Assembly (NCBI RefSeq): GCF_027111355.2
Contig: NZ_CP114291.2
Span: 3,224,001 to 3,288,000, forward strand
DNA from: Flavobacterium eburneipallidum
GTDB taxonomy: Bacteria; Bacteroidota; Bacteroidia; Flavobacteriales; Flavobacteriaceae
Direction: 5' to 3'
DNA length: 64,000 nt
A model generated the notes under the pieces. It was not told the DNA's origin. It saw nothing but the letters and a program-made list of their open reading frames with translations, and ran no database searches. The translations under genes were made by a program, and so were the position numbers. Below are positions 63,136 to 64,000 of the stretch, in pieces (the stretch's first letter is position 1; each line of letters starts with the position of its first letter).

Positions 63136-63243
63136 TGTGTTTTATTTTATACTGCGAAAGCTTTTCACAATTACAAAGTTGGTTTTAATCTCAAAAAAAA
63201 CTGTTACATAACTTTAAGAAGAACTTACATCATTCACAGATTA

Positions 63244-63651
63244 TCACTTTGAGATTGCAGTTTGATTGCTAACATATTTTTGCATCAGTTCTTCTAAAGA
63301 TTTGTAGTAATCCTGTAGAACTTTGAGATTGATTTTAGGATTTTCTACATTCGGAACGGTAATAGGCATTTCTAAAGCGTATTTTGACAGTTCAGGAAAT
63401 TGCTCTTTTATTTTCATTGTAATTTTTAAAATAGCATCATTTATCTTTTTTTCAGCTTTACTAATAAAGGCATCGTTCTTTATTAAGCCCAAATAATTTC
63501 TGTTTTCTTTAAGCATTGGCTTGTAATCATAAAGATTCTTTTCTTGTGGCTTTACAGAACATCCGCTTGCTTTTGTATAGTATTGCTCTAATTGATTGTC
63601 AACAACAGCTTTTTTATTTTCGACAGTTTTTACATTATTTTTCATATTCAT
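63244..63651 (-). CDS. Hypothetical helical protein of the stress cluster
   Basis: A 135-residue soluble protein, Lys/Asn-rich and mainly helical (MNMKNNVKTVENKKAVVDNQLEQYY..., 'ISKAEKKINDAILKITMKIKEQFPELSKYALEMPITVPNVENPKINLKVLQDYYKSLEELMQKYVSNQ'). No signal peptide or known motif. An alternative ATG two codons in is possible. It precedes the CsbD-like gene by about 110 bp on the same strand, so a link to the stress cluster is plausible. Confidence 0.65.
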   Translation of the reverse strand: MNMKNNVKTVENKKAVVDNQLEQYYTKASGCSVKPQEKNLYDYKPMLKENRNYLGLIKNDAFISKAEKKINDAILKITMKIKEQFPELSKYALEMPITVPNVENPKINLKVLQDYYKSLEELMQKYVSNQTAISK

Positions 63652-63815
63652 TTTTTATTTTGATTGATAAAATCTTTCGCCTTTTTGCAATTTTGTGTTT
63701 TTGTATCTTCACAAACAACTAATTTACTGCGATATAAAATTAATCCTCTGAAGATAGAATCTGTTATACAACTTTTTAAATAAGTTATACTATTCACACT
63801 TACAATTATTTGCAC

Positions 63816-63848
63816 AAAAAAGTGGCTGCCTTAAAAAAAGACAGCCAC
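63816..63848 (-). terminator. Terminator of the Dps-like gene
   Basis: GTGGCTG and CAGCCAC form a 7-bp stem with a 13-nt loop, followed on the minus strand by six T. Confidence 0.82.
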
Positions 63849-63889
63849 CAAACTAACTACTAACTAAACGACTCTTTGTTGGCTAAATA

Positions 63890-64000
63890 TTAACCTAAAT
63901 ATCTTCTCAAAACCCAAGCAATTGTTTCGTGTTGCTGTAATATACCTGTAAGCAAATCAGCAGTTCCTGCATCGTGATTTTCTTCATCAGATTTGTCTAT
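63890..64000 (-). CDS. dps: Dps-like ferritin family protein, 5' part beyond the window
   Basis: The last 36 codons are visible: 'DKSDEENHDAGTADLLTGILQQHETIAWVLRRYLG' then TAA. 'GTADLLTGILQQHE...WVLRRYL' is the characteristic C-terminal helix of Dps/starvation ferritins, which store iron and shield DNA from oxidative damage. The dinuclear iron-site residues lie outside the window. Neighbouring small stress genes fit the theme. Confidence 0.82.
   Translation of the reverse strand: MDKSDEENHDAGTADLLTGILQQHETIAWVLRRYLG

Overview
The window looks like a chromosomal segment of a Flavobacterium-type bacterium (Bacteroidota, Flavobacteriia). The evidence is near-canonical flavobacterial RpoB, RpoC and EF-Tu; a SusC/SusD pair; a type IX secretion C-terminal domain; promoters of the Bacteroidota type (TTTG, about 20 bp, then TAnnTTTG); and AT-rich intergenic DNA with almost no Shine-Dalgarno sequences. 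The exception is rpsU, which carries a perfect one. Both window edges cut genes: a CtlX-like hydrolase on the left and a Dps-like ferritin on the right.

Layout. 1-6.6 kb: two guanidino-group enzymes, citrate synthase, enolase and release factor 3. 6.6-7.9 kb: a complete IS256-like insertion sequence with a zinc ribbon, inserted 2 bp after the prfC stop with an 8-bp target duplication. 8-11 kb: small exported proteins and a T9SS cargo protein. 11.3-26.7 kb: the macromolecular-synthesis block, all on the minus strand (rpsU, xerC, hpf, three tRNAs, tuf, tRNA-Trp, secE, nusG, rplK, rplA, rplJ, rplL, rpoB, rpoC, DUF3467). 26.8-32.9 kb: acyl-CoA dehydrogenase, a helix-hairpin-helix membrane protein, an APC permease, a PspC-like protein, DUF2851 and an exonuclease. 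33.2-38.3 kb: a SusCD outer-membrane uptake pair with a well-formed promoter and a LacI-type palindrome at the predicted transcription start. 38.5-44.6 kb: hypothetical, porin, rnhB, lipB and lysS.

44.7-46.5 kb: a very AT-rich two-gene cassette, an SMC/ABC-type ATPase overlapping by 4 bp a small protein with a PD-(D/E)XK-like nuclease signature. It is wedged between lysS and moaA with no gap to moaA. This is the best candidate in the window for an undescribed, probably defence-type, system.

46.5-52.2 kb: a molybdenum-cofactor operon read on the minus strand as modE-like regulator, TauE-type transporter, mobA, moaD, moeB, moaE, moaCB fusion, moaA. Its promoter lies inside a 24-bp palindrome of the E. 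coli ModE-operator type. moeA sits apart at 56.4-57.6 kb. Between them are a serine hydrolase, a decayed IS982 element inside a truncated lipoprotein gene, a LacI regulator and an IS3 OrfA remnant that appears to supply part of the lacI promoter. 58-61.3 kb: the GTPases Der and Era flank an exported SH3-like protein. 61.5-64 kb: small envelope or stress proteins (lmo0937-like, lipoprotein, CsbD-like) and the Dps-like gene.

Intergenic spaces repeatedly carry palindromic repeats of several families, including two copies of a CATATAAG-arm element and a perfect 34-bp palindrome. All calls were made by reading the sequence; no database search was run.
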